A DNA stretch of 64,000 nt from Cryptococcus deneoformans JEC21 (lineage: Eukaryota; Basidiomycota; Tremellomycetes; Tremellales; Cryptococcaceae), in NCBI RefSeq assembly GCF_000091045.1, contig NC_006693.1, forward strand, positions 241,799 to 305,798. The letters are read 5' to 3'. The translations under genes were made by a program, and so were the position numbers. Positions 30,869 to 42,567 of this stretch are shown here, one piece after another; positions within the stretch are counted from its first letter, which is position 1; every line of letters begins with the position of its first letter. The notes beneath the pieces are model-generated. The model saw nothing but the letters and a program-made list of their open reading frames with translations, searched no databases and was not told the DNA's origin.

Positions 30869-33545
30869 AGTGACGAGCTCTACCGAGGATAGACGATCTG
30901 TCAGCAATAATAAGCAAAGAAAACAAACAATTCATCAGTTACCATCCTTCAAAGACTCATTGTTTCAACAATCTCCTCATTGCCTTCTTTTCAATTATAC
31001 GCAGTACGAATCCAACAATTCTCTCGATAGCATTTTCCTTGATCATTTTTGCCTTTTGGCGCCCTCGCCAGCCCAAGTTGTCGCGCATCAAAATCATTAT
31101 TTCGGGTCTCTGGTCTCATTTCTTCTTTCATCAAATTGCTTTATCGGGTTTCGATTTTCATTCTCATTCTCGAACCCGCCAAAAAAAAATCATTCGTTTC
31201 TCTGTTATTTGACTAGTCTGCTTTCCATTTTCTCTCTTGCCATCTCGCAATGCTGCCACCAATTTACACTCAACATGCAAATGCCATACATTATTACTCT
31301 TTCTTTTCTTTTTTTATACTATTTTGCCTTGCCATTTTTGTTTACCTATCTTTACTCTCTGTGCATAACGCAATGTTATCGGTCTGTATCTGTTTCTTTG
31401 CGACACATTTGCAACTTGTCAGTAGATCATGTGACAATGAATGGTTTGCTTTGTTCGTTTCCGAAACCTGATCTACATACATGGTTTACTCGAGAGATGC
31501 GAAGAAGCAGTCATCGGTCGAATATCATAACAAACTTTCGTTAAGAGTTCATTTATAGCAACACGCAGCGGAAACATACTGAGCCAAAGTCTGATCAGCA
31601 TCGTAGAGACGAACAAACCACGCACTCTGTGATGGACTCGGGGGATCCCCTGAACCGAATACACGAACGCAACACAGCGTTGTTTGGACAGAGGGTCCGA
31701 GCACCCATCACTACATGATCATGGATGTTTTCAGCGCTTCTCTTTTCCCTCCGGCGCTCTACTCATCTCCCTGTAGGCGTCCCCACCCCCCGCCCCCCCT
31801 TCTACACCCCTCTTTTCTCCTCCCTCCCAGTATTCACCTCTCACATCCATGCTTCCTCCATTAATTCCCTTCATGCGTGGCAGAAGAACTCCCATAACTC
31901 ACCTCCTCTCCTCGCCCCCGTGCTTCTCCCCCCGTTCCGAACCTTCGTTTTCGGCTGTTCTTCCTCGCATACAAACCAGTCCGTGGCCCCATGCGCTATG
32001 GTCCATTTCCCATGCCTCTCGCCGGTCCTTCCCTCCTTTCGGGAACTACCTTTGTTTCTTCCGTCGACTATCCCCGGTTTTACCCAACCAAACCTCAAAC
32101 CCTCCCCCCTGGTGTTGAGTGACTGTAGCGGTGTCACTGTCCTCGTAGAGGCCGGAAAACACCTGATGCCACTTAGTTTCGTGTCCTCGGTCGTTTGTCT
32201 ACAGTTGTAACTTGAAAGCACTCGATTCAGTCGTTGGAATTGCTGAGCTCGAGAGTTTGAGAAGACCAAGCTGATTGAGCCATGCATTTTTCTACTCGGA
32301 AGGGTAAGCCTTTTAATGTCTTTTCTAGCTCTTTGAGCTGACCAAGCTTTCCCATATTTTCCCTACATCCTACCCTCGTTCCTCTGTATCCTTACGGATG
32401 ATCACGATGTCAGATAAAGTAGTTGATGGTGTGGACAGAAGAAAGAGAAGAATGGGGGGGGAAAACCTCTGTAACCCATAAGAAAATTTCTTCGGTGGAC
32501 CCGATCCCGGGGATGGACTTTGAGCTGGTCGAGCCAACAGAGCGTGTCGACTTTGCCTTTAGCGATCTATTTGACCATTTCAATAGTTGATGGTGTGCTT
32601 ATCGTTTAGCGAGGTGGATACCTAGATATCATGTAGATTGCTGTAGCAAGCATTGAAGGATGCTCAACGGCAGATGATTATATATCGTCGACAACTTTTC
32701 CGTAGACTCCCATCAACTGGAGGTAAAAGACATATGACAACGAACCGACTAAGCAGTAAAAAACGTCTTATGCAATTTTCTTTATCTCTACCAGTCATCG
32801 CCATTCTCATTTTCATTTACTTCGAATCAAAAACCTTGATTTTTTATATTTTTGGGCGACCTAGCAAGTTTACCGAGAACCGCTGAAAAAAAAAATTAAC
32901 GTTCCGCCGGGTTGGCCTGGGCGACCAACCTTTATATCGCATCAGGAAGAGATAGATCAGTTCTCACAGGCCACGCGGGTTTTATATGAATAAGGGAATC
33001 TTTTAATACGATCCGGCGGGACGTTTGCATGATAAGATCGATCGAATAAACCCTTATCTACTCGATCGCTCGTGCCTTCGAAATTGCTTTTGCTTGCTTT
33101 TCTCCTCCGCTTTTTCTTTGACAATAATCTCATCTCAGTATATCGATACTCAAGAGCTCGGAGACCATTCAATGCAAAGCAGAAGAGTAGGGAAACCGTT
33201 TACAGAGTTAGGAATGTGACGAATCGGTGACAAGGAGCTATTCGCATTACTAGACTCTTTTTCTTCGATCTTTGTTTAATCGTCACTCGCACACTTTTCG
33301 AATTCTTGTAATAATTAGCTTTACAAGAAAGGTTAAGGTGAGGAGAAACTTGTGAACCAAACGAAAGACAAGCGATGAACAGATGGACAACGGATGATAC
33401 ATGCCAAAACCTGTTGATAATGCTCCCAATACCCAGATTATCAACCCTCTCCCAACCGATAAGCTACTGTTCACTAACCTAAAAACCCACACAAGACAAT
33501 ATGAGACGCTAATTAATATTAAAATCTATCCTCTACGCCCCCCAT
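30869..33545. other. Gene-poor 2.7-kb region
   Basis: T-rich sequence downstream of the RRM gene (to about 31500) looks like a 3' UTR and flank. From 31725 to 32287 both strands are open for 140-160 codons, but composition is biased (Ser/Pro/Phe on plus, Arg/Gly on minus) and no domain is seen. I do not call a gene. The remainder holds the 3' flank of the convergent transporter. Confidence 0.4.
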
Positions 33546-35906
33546 TCAAGCCGTCGCCCCCTTCTCATTTTTGTAGTCATCCTCATCATCGGCGCCGCCA
33601 ATCATAGGTGGTGGGGTGGGGATGTGCTTCTGGAAGAAAAGGTATCGCTTGAAGAACCAGGGGACGCGGACTCGGGTTTCGTAAGATACGAATTGCGCCG
33701 TTGGGACGGAGAAGACCTCTGTAAGAAGGGTTAGCGCCTTGCCGTCAAAAAGTGAAGGAGCTAGGAGAAGACGTACGATCGATTTCCTCCAGAGTCAACT
33801 GCTTGGTCTCCCTAACGAAGAAGAAAATCATTCCCCATGCAATCAAATTGAGACCCGCGTAGAAACCGAAAGCACCGGTAGATGTCATGACGGTTCGCAT
33901 ACGGGGGAAGGTTATACTAAGGACACCGGCTATATAGAAAGATGGAAATGTCAGCTTGGATTATGTGCAGGGGGGACAGCGAAGACATACCAAAGAAGTT
34001 GTTAATGAACACCACCCAAGCCATACCCTGTTCTCGCTGAATAGTAGGGAAGACTTCTGCAGAGTACTGGAAAGCGACGGGTCCTTCACCGAGAGAATAG
34101 GCGATGGTGAAGAGGTAGACAAAGAGTACAACGGGACCGATTTGAGAGCCACGGCTGCCGCTGTCTTTGAGAAGAGAGAGACCGGCGGCGAGAAGGAAAA
34201 TGCACATGAGGGGGAAAGTCTATTCAATAGTTAGCCTTTGTGAGACAAGAGGTTAAAAATGTTGCCTACAATTAAACACAACCTCCTTCGACCAACGGTA
34301 TCGATCATGAACAATGTAGGGATGGTGAACACAACTTGGACGGCACCGTAACCCAGAGAGGCATAAAGAGCCTGGGTATCAGTATAACCGACGTCCGTGA
34401 AAATGGTTGAACTGTAGAATGAGATGACTACAAGCATTGTCAGTTAAAGCCAGGGGAGAAATGGAGAAAACTTACTGTTGATACCGCACATCTGCTGAGC
34501 GAGCATAACAGTAGAAGCACCATAGTTCGCCCTCCTGATTCTAGGCACCCTGAAACAATCCCACAACCTAGAAAAGTAGTTGGACCCTTTAGCCAAGGAG
34601 AGCTCTTCTTGGTAGATAACGTGAGAGTAGTAGTAGTCCCTTGCCGCAATAATGGGGTGGGCTCGCAGACGCAGGAAAGAGTGGAATGCCTTGTCGTACT
34701 TTCCGTGCTTCATGAGCCAACGAGGAGATTCAGGGGTGAACCAGATACCGAGCATGAGGATGAAGGCGGGAATGAAAGCGGAGGCGAGTTGAAGACGCCA
34801 GGCGATCTGGCCGGTATTCTTGACGATAACATTGGCAGCGAAACCAAGGAAGATACCTATTCATCATTAGCACACGTTGAGTGGACCGATTCGATTGACT
34901 GAATGACTCACCAGCAACGACCCAAAGCTGCCAGAACATCACCAAAGCACCTCGAACCCTAGCGGGAGCAATCTCAGCAGAGAAGATGGGGACAGTAGCG
35001 TTCTTCGCGCCGATACCAATGCCCATGACGAAACGAACAGCAAAGAGAGCTTGCCAAGAGTGAGTGAATGCGGAAGCGATCGGGGTGGCGGTAAGACAAC
35101 AGGCGGTGAGGAAAATTTCACCTCGACGACCGAGGTAGTGGTTAAGAGGGTCGACAATGAATGCACCAATGCAGCCGGCAGTTAAGAAGATGATTGAATT
35201 GACAGCACCGACGATCCATTCGTCTCGGCCTTCACCCGCAATACCGAATTCTTCTGGGAAAGACAAGTTCGCACCGTTAGAACCAGTTTGATCCCAACCT
35301 GTTCTGGATTAGCCACGCTAGATGAGATCAAGGAGAGTGAGACGTACCTTGTGTGGCAGCACCGATAGCACAAAGAGCGATAGAGTACCAGAGCATCCGA
35401 GGACCGTGCCATTTGTGATCTCTTTCGTACTCAAGAGCAGTTTTTTCCTCTGGAGTGAGCACACTGATGGTGTCGAAGTGCTTGCCTTCTCGAGCAACAA
35501 GGGCAGCCCGGCCAAAAAGATCGCTATATTCAGCAAGATTGTGACCGTTGGCGAAAAGCTTGGCATCCTCGACAACCTTTTCAGGTGCGAAGCGCTAAAG
35601 AAAGGTTAGCAATGATGCTTATGTATGATAGTCGACGGAATCTGATGCTCTCCAACTCAAGATGTCGCCAGAAACAATGACCACGACATTCTCCCTGCCA
35701 AATTGCAAAAGAATGAACAGAAGACTCACTCTCAAAGGGTTTTGAATGATATTGACCGCTGGCGTATGGTGGCTCTTGTCGCCCATGTCCTCAATATGAG
35801 ACGCATCAGCGGCCTTGGTGTCGTTCTCATGGTAGGAAGAGGAAGGAGGAAGAGAGGTCTTCTCGACGTGTATGCTGTCGGGCTTATAGTCAACCGTCGA
35901 CATCAT
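33546..35906 (-). CDS. MFS sugar transporter (sugar porter family)
   Basis: A multi-exon minus-strand gene. The start is set at the ATG pair 35906/35903 (MMSTVDYKPDSIHVE); a frame extension upstream has no ATG. A long cytoplasmic N-terminus (about 130 residues) precedes TM1. Family marks are NHYLGRRGEIF in loop 2-3, RFVMGIGIGAKNATVPIFSAE, PARVRGA, FTPESPRWLMKHGKYDKA, AQQMCGIN, DTVGRRRLC and GEGPVAFQYSAEVFP, with a C-terminal RETKQLTLEEID. The tail is charged. The QQMCGIN, PESPRW and long N-terminus put it with fungal polyol/hexose H+ symporters; the substrate is not decidable. It differs clearly from the transporter at 2616-4844. It is core-located and has no broken neighbours. Confidence 0.85.
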
Positions 35907-37026
35907 GGTGATGGTGGTGCTCAAGGTAACGGAGGTAGGAAGGACGAGTGGCCAGGAAGGAAGGATATATAGAATAGGAAGAGGAGGTGGGGCCGTTTGT
36001 CTTTTCGAGTGTGGGGCTGTTTATATTTGTCAGTGGGCGGCAGGGGCTCAACCGGGGGAATCAGGGCGAAATGCGGTAAGTGCCTGCAATGCCCCTTCAT
36101 CATGCCCAGCGGCAATTACTGTCTTGGGGTTCCGCGACGCACTCCTTGGCATCTTCTCTTTTTTCCTCTCGCCATGCGCCATGCGCGTCTGTTTGGTCCT
36201 GGCAGATGACAGCAGCCCGGCATGGGACTCCGCAAGCGAGCTCTGGGGGCTATTCCCGCTTGGGGCACCTGGAGGGGTTCAGGGAATCACCTAGTGTCTG
36301 CCGTGCTTTTTCCACGCGGAGCAAGAGTCCGATCGGTTCCTCAATGCTATTTTGATCGCGTTCCAGATAAGCTTATTTGGACTTGTTGGCCCATGTTTGG
36401 TTATTTTGGGAGGTTATTTTTCCTTGATCGCTCCATCAGGACGCCAAAAGGTGTTCTCAGAACAAAATTATATCTGGGTTTTTTGGGTCTTTATTTAGAA
36501 TTTGGCGGGAATTTGGCCCCAAAGTCTGGCCCCCACCGCCAGTCCCGCCGGCTTCTCGCCGCTCGAATTGAACTCTTATTTTACCCTTTTTTATTCAGTT
36601 TCCGTCTTACGTATATCACATCAATCAGCACTCGTTCAGATCCTATCTATACATCCATCTGTACTTTTCCTTGCCGCTGCGGTTGTGCCAGGGTAAGATG
36701 GGCTGTTTCGGGTCGACGAATTCGTGAGAATAATGCAATTCGGGAATTGATGGATGATGTGCCTATGAATCGCCAAAGTGGGATAGCCCAACTTGGCACT
36801 CGACCAAACCCTGGATACTTGTTGTAAATACGTCGAATACCGTACCTTTAAGGCTTCATCTTGGCTTTGCCAGCCTGGGTTTTGCGCCCCATGCTTCACG
36901 ACTCATCTGCTTTACCCTTTCCCCCTCGCTTCGCCATTTCTCGTCTCTCGTCTCATCCCGCTGCTGTCCATCTCCATCCTCCATCTTGTTGGCCTCTGTC
37001 CCAGCCTCCCCAATCTCCCCCGGGCC

Positions 37027-37118
37027 AGCTACCCTAACTTCCCCGACTTCCCCAACTTCCCCGACTTCCCCAACTTCCCCGACTTCCCCAACTTCCCCAA
37101 CTGCCCCAACTTCCCCAG
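37027..37118. repeat. Minisatellite, 9-bp core alternating as 18-bp unit
   Basis: About ten copies of CTTCCCC(G/A)A, mostly alternating G and A to give an 18-bp unit, with degenerate units at the right end. Since 9 is divisible by 3 both strands stay open (PNFPDF.. on plus, GEVGEV.. on minus), which explains the long open frames here without implying a gene. Confidence 0.9.
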
Positions 37119-37864
37119 CTTCCCCACGTCCCACTTCCCTTTCCTTTCCTTTTTCTACTTGAAAACAGCAAAGAATACAGATATGCATAGCACACACAGT
37201 ACATAACACTACAGCACGCAAAAAGAAGGTAGAGAGCAAAATCACACGATTGGAAATAATTTAATGTAATCGTGTACAGACACAGGAGGGCGCAAAAGGT
37301 AAAAGTATGACACATCAACAGTTTAGCCTTTATTTTAAGCTTCATATATTTCACATTTACTTATTTATGTCTTTTCGACTTCTCTTTTGTGGTTCTTTCG
37401 TAATTATCTAATTAAATTTTAGACTTCACTTCGAGGTACCCCGGCTTACCCCGAGTACACTTATACAACGAGAGAGTCGCCTAAACTGATGACCAAAAAC
37501 TGGTTTTATGGACCCTATCAATTTGTGTACGGATTATGGCGAAGGATGCGGATTGTCCTCATTGACAAATTTTTGGCGCCCTACCCTCAACCGGGCACCA
37601 AAAGACGTTGCTTAATCATCCTTGGGCGATCATCCCTTGCTTCGTTATTAGAGCTACTCGAAACAATCGAAATTGAATCCATCTCTTTCAAGTTCTCGGT
37701 ACTTTTGGCTTTCTTTTTTTTATTCAATCTTCCTTCCGGCCATGTATCTACTCAGTCCACCTCTTTACCCTCACCCCTCAACCCGTCCGTCTTTCACCTT
37801 ATTTTTCAATTTCTCTCCCACTCATGAAAACATTCAGTGTCTTTCATTCGGTTCCGGACGCGAC

Positions 37865-38185
37865 ATGTTCCGCCAGTCCATTCTTCCTGAATCTCTCTTG
37901 ATTCTCTCCCTATATGTCCTGCGGTCACTAACCATTACTGTCAATGCCGCCTTTCACCGCTCTGCAAGTAAATGTACTACAACTTTGGCCGATATTGGCG
38001 ACACAATCCCTCTACCTTCGATGGCACCGCTGGAGAGTTTGGAATCACGTTCTTCCAGGGTTGTTGGCAATTACCTGCTTCAGAGTACGAACCATTCGGA
38101 AAAGGTTCAGCCAAGGATGAGGCAAGTAGGACGGGGGATAGCAAAAAAAGGAATGATGGGAACTTATCAGACATGTTTCTGTTGA
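37865..38185 (+). CDS. Possible small protein with signal peptide
   Basis: The ATG at 37865 opens a 106-residue frame starting MFRQSILPESLLILSLYVLR and reaching a small-residue cleavage-like site (TVNAAF). This would be a secretory signal peptide followed by a short Ser-rich mature part with two Cys near the very end. A splice variant into the overlapping plus frame is possible. No family recognised; it may be chance. Confidence 0.25.
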   Translation: MFRQSILPESLLILSLYVLRSLTITVNAAFHRSASKCTTTLADIGDTIPLPSMAPLESLESRSSRVVGNYLLQSTNHSEKVQPRMRQVGRGIAKKGMMGTYQTCFC

Positions 38186-38934
38186 TCGAACCATCGAGCC
38201 AAAACTGGTTCCCCCAAAGGTAGAACTAAACTCTTTAGCAGCCACTCCTTATTGAGATGACAAAGTAAGCCGTGACCGCGTCACCTGAGACTATGGCTCA
38301 ATGCGCTCGGAACCTGGAACAAAAAAGGATGAAGGATGATGTAAGTCGTCGAAGTCGTAGTCGTAGTTGTGCGAGCGAATATCTGCAGGACGACAGACCG
38401 AATCTTATGTAGTATGGTGTATAAACGTGATACATAAAGTTTCGATACCTTCATACAATCGTTTATACTTCGATTTATCTTCCTTATATCCCTTCGATCG
38501 GTAGTTCTATTCTTTGTACATCTGTTTCCTGGCCCTTTCTTTCTTCTTATTATACAACAAACTAATAATAAGTACGTACTGTAACAATATGCACGTTATA
38601 AGTCAACAGCTATTGGCGTACGCATACAATATTATATGTATGGCTCACTTCTCCTGCAGCTTGAAGTGTTGCTTAATGGACTCGATGCATAGTCTATATA
38701 TGCCGAGCGAGATCGATGCAGCAACAGATCATGCCAGTGATGATGATGATACTATCATTTACTACAAGGAGTGCCACACTCTGACGCGTCCGGCCATTTT
38801 TAACGCGTTTGCGTTGACATGAGTTTCAGCTCGCTCGGCGCGTTCATTTCTTGCATTTCACCACCTTCCCAATTACTTATCTTAATTCAAGTTACTCTTC
38901 ATTTACCGAAAAGCCACCGGCGGCTATTGGCAGG

Positions 38935-41409
38935 ATGTCCACAGTGACCTTTGAAAATAGTACGTGCCGTTGATGCTGTGGAGTGCAGAAGCTGACGGGA
39001 CTGATTAGTCTTTCACGGTGATTCTGCCGACTTGGGAAGTGAGTTCTGACGGGCTTCAAAAAGCGGTCATGGGATGTGTATGCGATGGGTGCACTGGCAG
39101 AGGGGGATTTGTTGCTTTCAGGTGGATTTTTGGCAAGGATTGGTTGCCGTGGAGCTGTGGAGTCCGGATCCGGATGGCGTGGCTTTGAGCATCATAAGTC
39201 GTGGCCGGATTGACCTTGATGAGCTTTTCAAGAATTCTCGACCATCACCGTATTCCCACCGTCAACCACTTACCATGATGTGCTCGACTGATTTAAAGAC
39301 AAAGAGCTGACCCTATCTTCTAGAGCTCCGTTTTAACCCCGTTGGATTTGGGTGGAAGGCGTACCAGAGCGAGGACAACAACCCCACAACTTATAATGGT
39401 TCGGATATCAGGCATGCCACCTGGTTCCGGTGAGTGAATGTCGTCAACACGCCTTACTGATTGCCATCTTTAGAGTCGCCCGTCATTTTCAGCTTCGACT
39501 GGGTATGCGAAACTCTGAAAAGCCTCGGATCTCGTTTGACGGTTTCAAGAGAGATGTGAGTGGCAAATTCTGACGTAGTTATTTTGTCATAGCTTATACG
39601 TGCTTCTATTGCAGGACTTGGATAAGATCAAGCGGACTCTCCAGGAATATTTCAACATCACGCTTGAGACTAGAGATACGAGTTTGAAGGGATGGAACTG
39701 GGGTGAGGCGCAAGTGAAAGGTATGTGCAGTCTCATCCATCGAATCTCGAGCATGCTAACAAATTGATAGGGAGTGATCTAGTCTTCCAAGTTCAAGGCA
39801 AAACCGCATTCGACGTTCCTCTCTCTCAAGTCGCCAACTCCAACATTGCCGGCAAGTACGAAGTCGCGCTCGAATTCAACCCTCCTTCCAATTACAAATT
39901 TGATCCCAAAGACCTCAATAAGCGTCCTCCTGACGAAATGGTTGAGATGCGTTTCTACATTCCCGGAAAGAGTATGAAAAAGGCTGGTAGCGATGCTGGT
40001 AGTGGTGGCGAGGAGACGGAATTGGATGAGGAGGGTAATGAAGTCAGTGCCGCGGATGCGTTCCACAGTTTGATCAAGGAAAAGGCGGACATTGGAGCTG
40101 TCGTCGGGGATAGCATTGTGGTGTTTGAAGACTGTCTAATCTTGACACCCAGGCAAGTTCTTTCACTTGCTATCTCGTCGAAACGATCGCTGATGTATTT
40201 GCAGAGGCCGATTCTCTATCGAAGTTTACGCCGACTCCATCCGACTAGTTGGTAAATCCACCGACCACCGAGTCCCATTTACTTCTATTCACCGGATCTT
40301 TCTTCTTCCCAAGCTTGACGATTTGCACGTTCAGCTCGTTCTTGGTCTCGACCCTCCTATTCGACAAGGCGCTACTCGATACCCCTTCCTTGTCGCACAG
40401 TGGCCCAAGGATGAGGTCGTCAATGCGGAACTCAATCTCACAGAGTAAGCTACATTATTATTCCCATGGATATGTGCTGATCAGTTTTAGTGAGGAGCTC
40501 GCACAATACCCTGACTTGGAGAAGACTTATGAAGCGACCACCTTCCAGGTCGTCTCTCGTGTGCTCAAAGCATTGACTGGAAAGAAGGTGACCCCCCCCG
40601 GAAGCTTGAGAAAGTGAGTTTCTTGCCATCTTTTTACCACGTAAACACAAACTGATTCCCTCCTCAGCGCTCAAGGCCTCAACGGTATCAGAGCTAACGT
40701 GAAGGCCGTCCAAGGAGAACTCTACTTCCTCGAAAAAGGCCTGATTTTCATCTCCAAACAACCCATTCTTATCGATTTCTCCAAAACCGATAGTATTTCA
40801 TTTTCCCGTGTCGGCGGCGGTGTCGCTTCCGCCCGAACATTCGACATGCGCGTCGTATCCAAGACCGGAGGCGCTGACCATGTGTTCAGCGCTATCAACA
40901 AGCAAGAAGTCGGACCGATCAGCTCGTTTTTGCAGTCGAAGAATATCCGACTCAAGAATGAGATGGAGGAGGCGATTGTTGATATCGATGAGCCGTTTAG
41001 CGACGACGATGAGGAGATGGAAAGTCCTTCTGAAGACGAGAGACCATCGAAGGCAAAGAATGACAAATCGAAGACTAAGCCTGTGAAGAAAGCAGCCGAT
41101 GACGATGAAGATGAGTCTGGTAAGCGCTCCCTTCCTCTTTCCATTTTTTCTCATACAATGCATCGTTTGCTGACGAAAACCATGACAGATGATGAAGACT
41201 TTGAAGATGAATCTTCTGACGGCGGCTCACCAAGTGAATCTGACTCTGACGACGATTCTGGCATGGCTTCAGATGCAAGCGACCCTATGATGGAAGAACT
41301 GCGGAAGAAGACTCAAGCGAAGCGAACAAAGGCAAAGGAGACAAGTGGGAGTGGAAGTGAGGATGAGAAGCCGAAGAAGAAGAAGGCGAAGAAGGATGAC
41401 GATGAATAG
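38935..41409 (+). CDS. POB3: FACT complex subunit Pob3 (SSRP1-like)
   Basis: Histone chaperone subunit that, with Spt16, reorganises nucleosomes during transcription and replication. The ATG at 38935 gives MSTVTFENIFHGDSADLGKL, followed by RFNPVGFGWKAY typical of the Pob3 N-terminal domain. Further blocks are FRVARHFQLRLGMRN, PDEMVEMRFYIPGK and the tandem PH-like middle domain (RGRFSIEVYADSIRLVGK, HRIFLLPKLDDLHVQLVLGLDPPIRQG). The C-terminal PH module has QGELYFLEKGLIFI and a highly acidic tail rich in Asp, Glu and Ser, ending KKKAKKDDDE. There is no HMG box, as expected for the fungal form. The second exon is only 30 nt (39009-39038) and is followed by an unusually long 285-nt intron (39039-39323). 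It is nuclear. Confidence 0.95.
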
Positions 41410-42567
41410 AGGGTATGGGGTAGTTGAGAGGGGCGAGAGATGCCTGTGTCCAGATGTATCATATGTATGGCTATAGATCGTTTTGGAAAGTCAGGCGAGC
41501 CCGAGTTGTTCCAATTCCACAAGTCACATTACATTGCAAATCACATACATGGTACGTACGAGGAAGGGATCAGATATGATAATGAACTCCAAAACAAAGC
41601 AAGCTTAATGCTATACAAATCCAACAGATTGCGGGAATCCATACTTAAATGACGCGCACCACATGGTTGAGAAATAGGACTTTTCAAGAACTGAAAGAGG
41701 TAAGAGGAGAAGATAGGAAAGGAAGACAAAAGAGAAGGAGAGGACCATGATCATCTCCGGCACAAACGCGTGCGAAGATCGTAATTGTATTGCTGTCCTC
41801 CTGGTTAAGCTTGTCAAGTCGTCGTATCTTTTTTTATAACTGCTTGGAAGGTACCTGAAACGACCAATTAAACCTTCTGTTGACCGCTGACAGTAGTATT
41901 TGTACTGGAGTTATTAAAAAAAACACCTTGCGGGAAAAGTTATCAGCAGTCCATAAACTCATTAGAATTGATTATCCTTTTCGTCATTCATCATGCGTCA
42001 TTCTCGTATTCTCTGTTGTCCACGGTAGCCGTCGACATTCTCCGTGTACCCACAAATAAAGGAACGCCGTCTGTCGTCTTCCATTACCTTTCTACCTGTC
42101 ACCTGTCGACGTAAGACAGTGGAGCATATGATTTGGGACTTGGAAACCTTCCAATTTTGCTTCCGGCGTGAAGATGTACAAACCGAGCCATTTTATGACG
42201 ATAACTCAAATAGGGAAAAAAACTTGCCAGGGTGGCCAAGTGAAAAAGTAAACAAGCCAGAGTTCCTTCCGGCTTGTCCTTTGCCTATTACTTTCCCTCT
42301 GAACATCTGTTGTGTAATGCTCTCACGTCTTCATCATACCTCCTTCGGTCCTATAATCCAGGATACGTATCAAAAGCGGCAGAAACGACCATAAACCCCA
42401 TACATAATGAAAATATGGCAATTCAAAGTCAAGAAAGGGAACGGGAATCACGCACAGCGCGAAAGCCCTATCACTCAACAGCTAGATTGAATTCGAACGG
42501 GAATCACGCACAGCGCGAAAACCCTATCGCTCTACAGCTAGACTGAATTCATTACTAACTTGAGTCT
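41410..42567. other. Intergenic region with a 54-bp tandem duplication
   Basis: Convergent 3' flanks of Pob3 and the glutaredoxin-like gene. Apart from the duplication at about 42438-42545 I see nothing. Confidence 0.4.
42438..42545. repeat. Tandem duplication, ~54-bp unit x2
   Basis: The unit starts GAACGGGAATCACGCACAGC, continues GCGAAA(G/A)CCCTATC(A/G)CTC(A/T)ACAGCTAGA and ends TTGAATTC/CTGAATTC. The two copies differ at about five bases. It lies 22 bp past the stop codon of the minus-strand gene ending at 42568, so it is probably transcribed in its 3' UTR. Confidence 0.85.

Larger units (their letters stand above)
35907..38934. other. Gene-poor 3-kb region with a 9/18-bp minisatellite
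   Basis: Promoter of the minus-strand transporter at the left, promoter of the Pob3 gene at the right. Open frames on both strands between 36000 and 37500 are GC-biased artefacts. The minisatellite (37027-37118) and a candidate small secreted-type ORF (37865-38185) are listed separately. Nothing else is supported. Confidence 0.4.

Noticed and set aside
31725..32287. Overlapping long open frames on both strands (161 codons plus, 138 codons minus)
   Set aside because: Neither has a domain, a credible start context or splice support; composition is biased by CT-rich sequence.
36222..36827. 201-codon open frame on the plus strand
   Set aside because: Protein-like features are absent and it overlaps the upstream region of the transporter gene; it looks like chance.
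36856..37354. Glu-Val-Gly repeat proteins on the minus strand and Pro-Asn-Phe repeat proteins on the plus strand
   Set aside because: They are translations of a 9-bp minisatellite, open in all frames by arithmetic.
39074..39310. Open frame inside the long Pob3 intron
   Set aside because: It does not join in phase with the flanking exons, and the Pob3 N-terminal domain is continuous without it.
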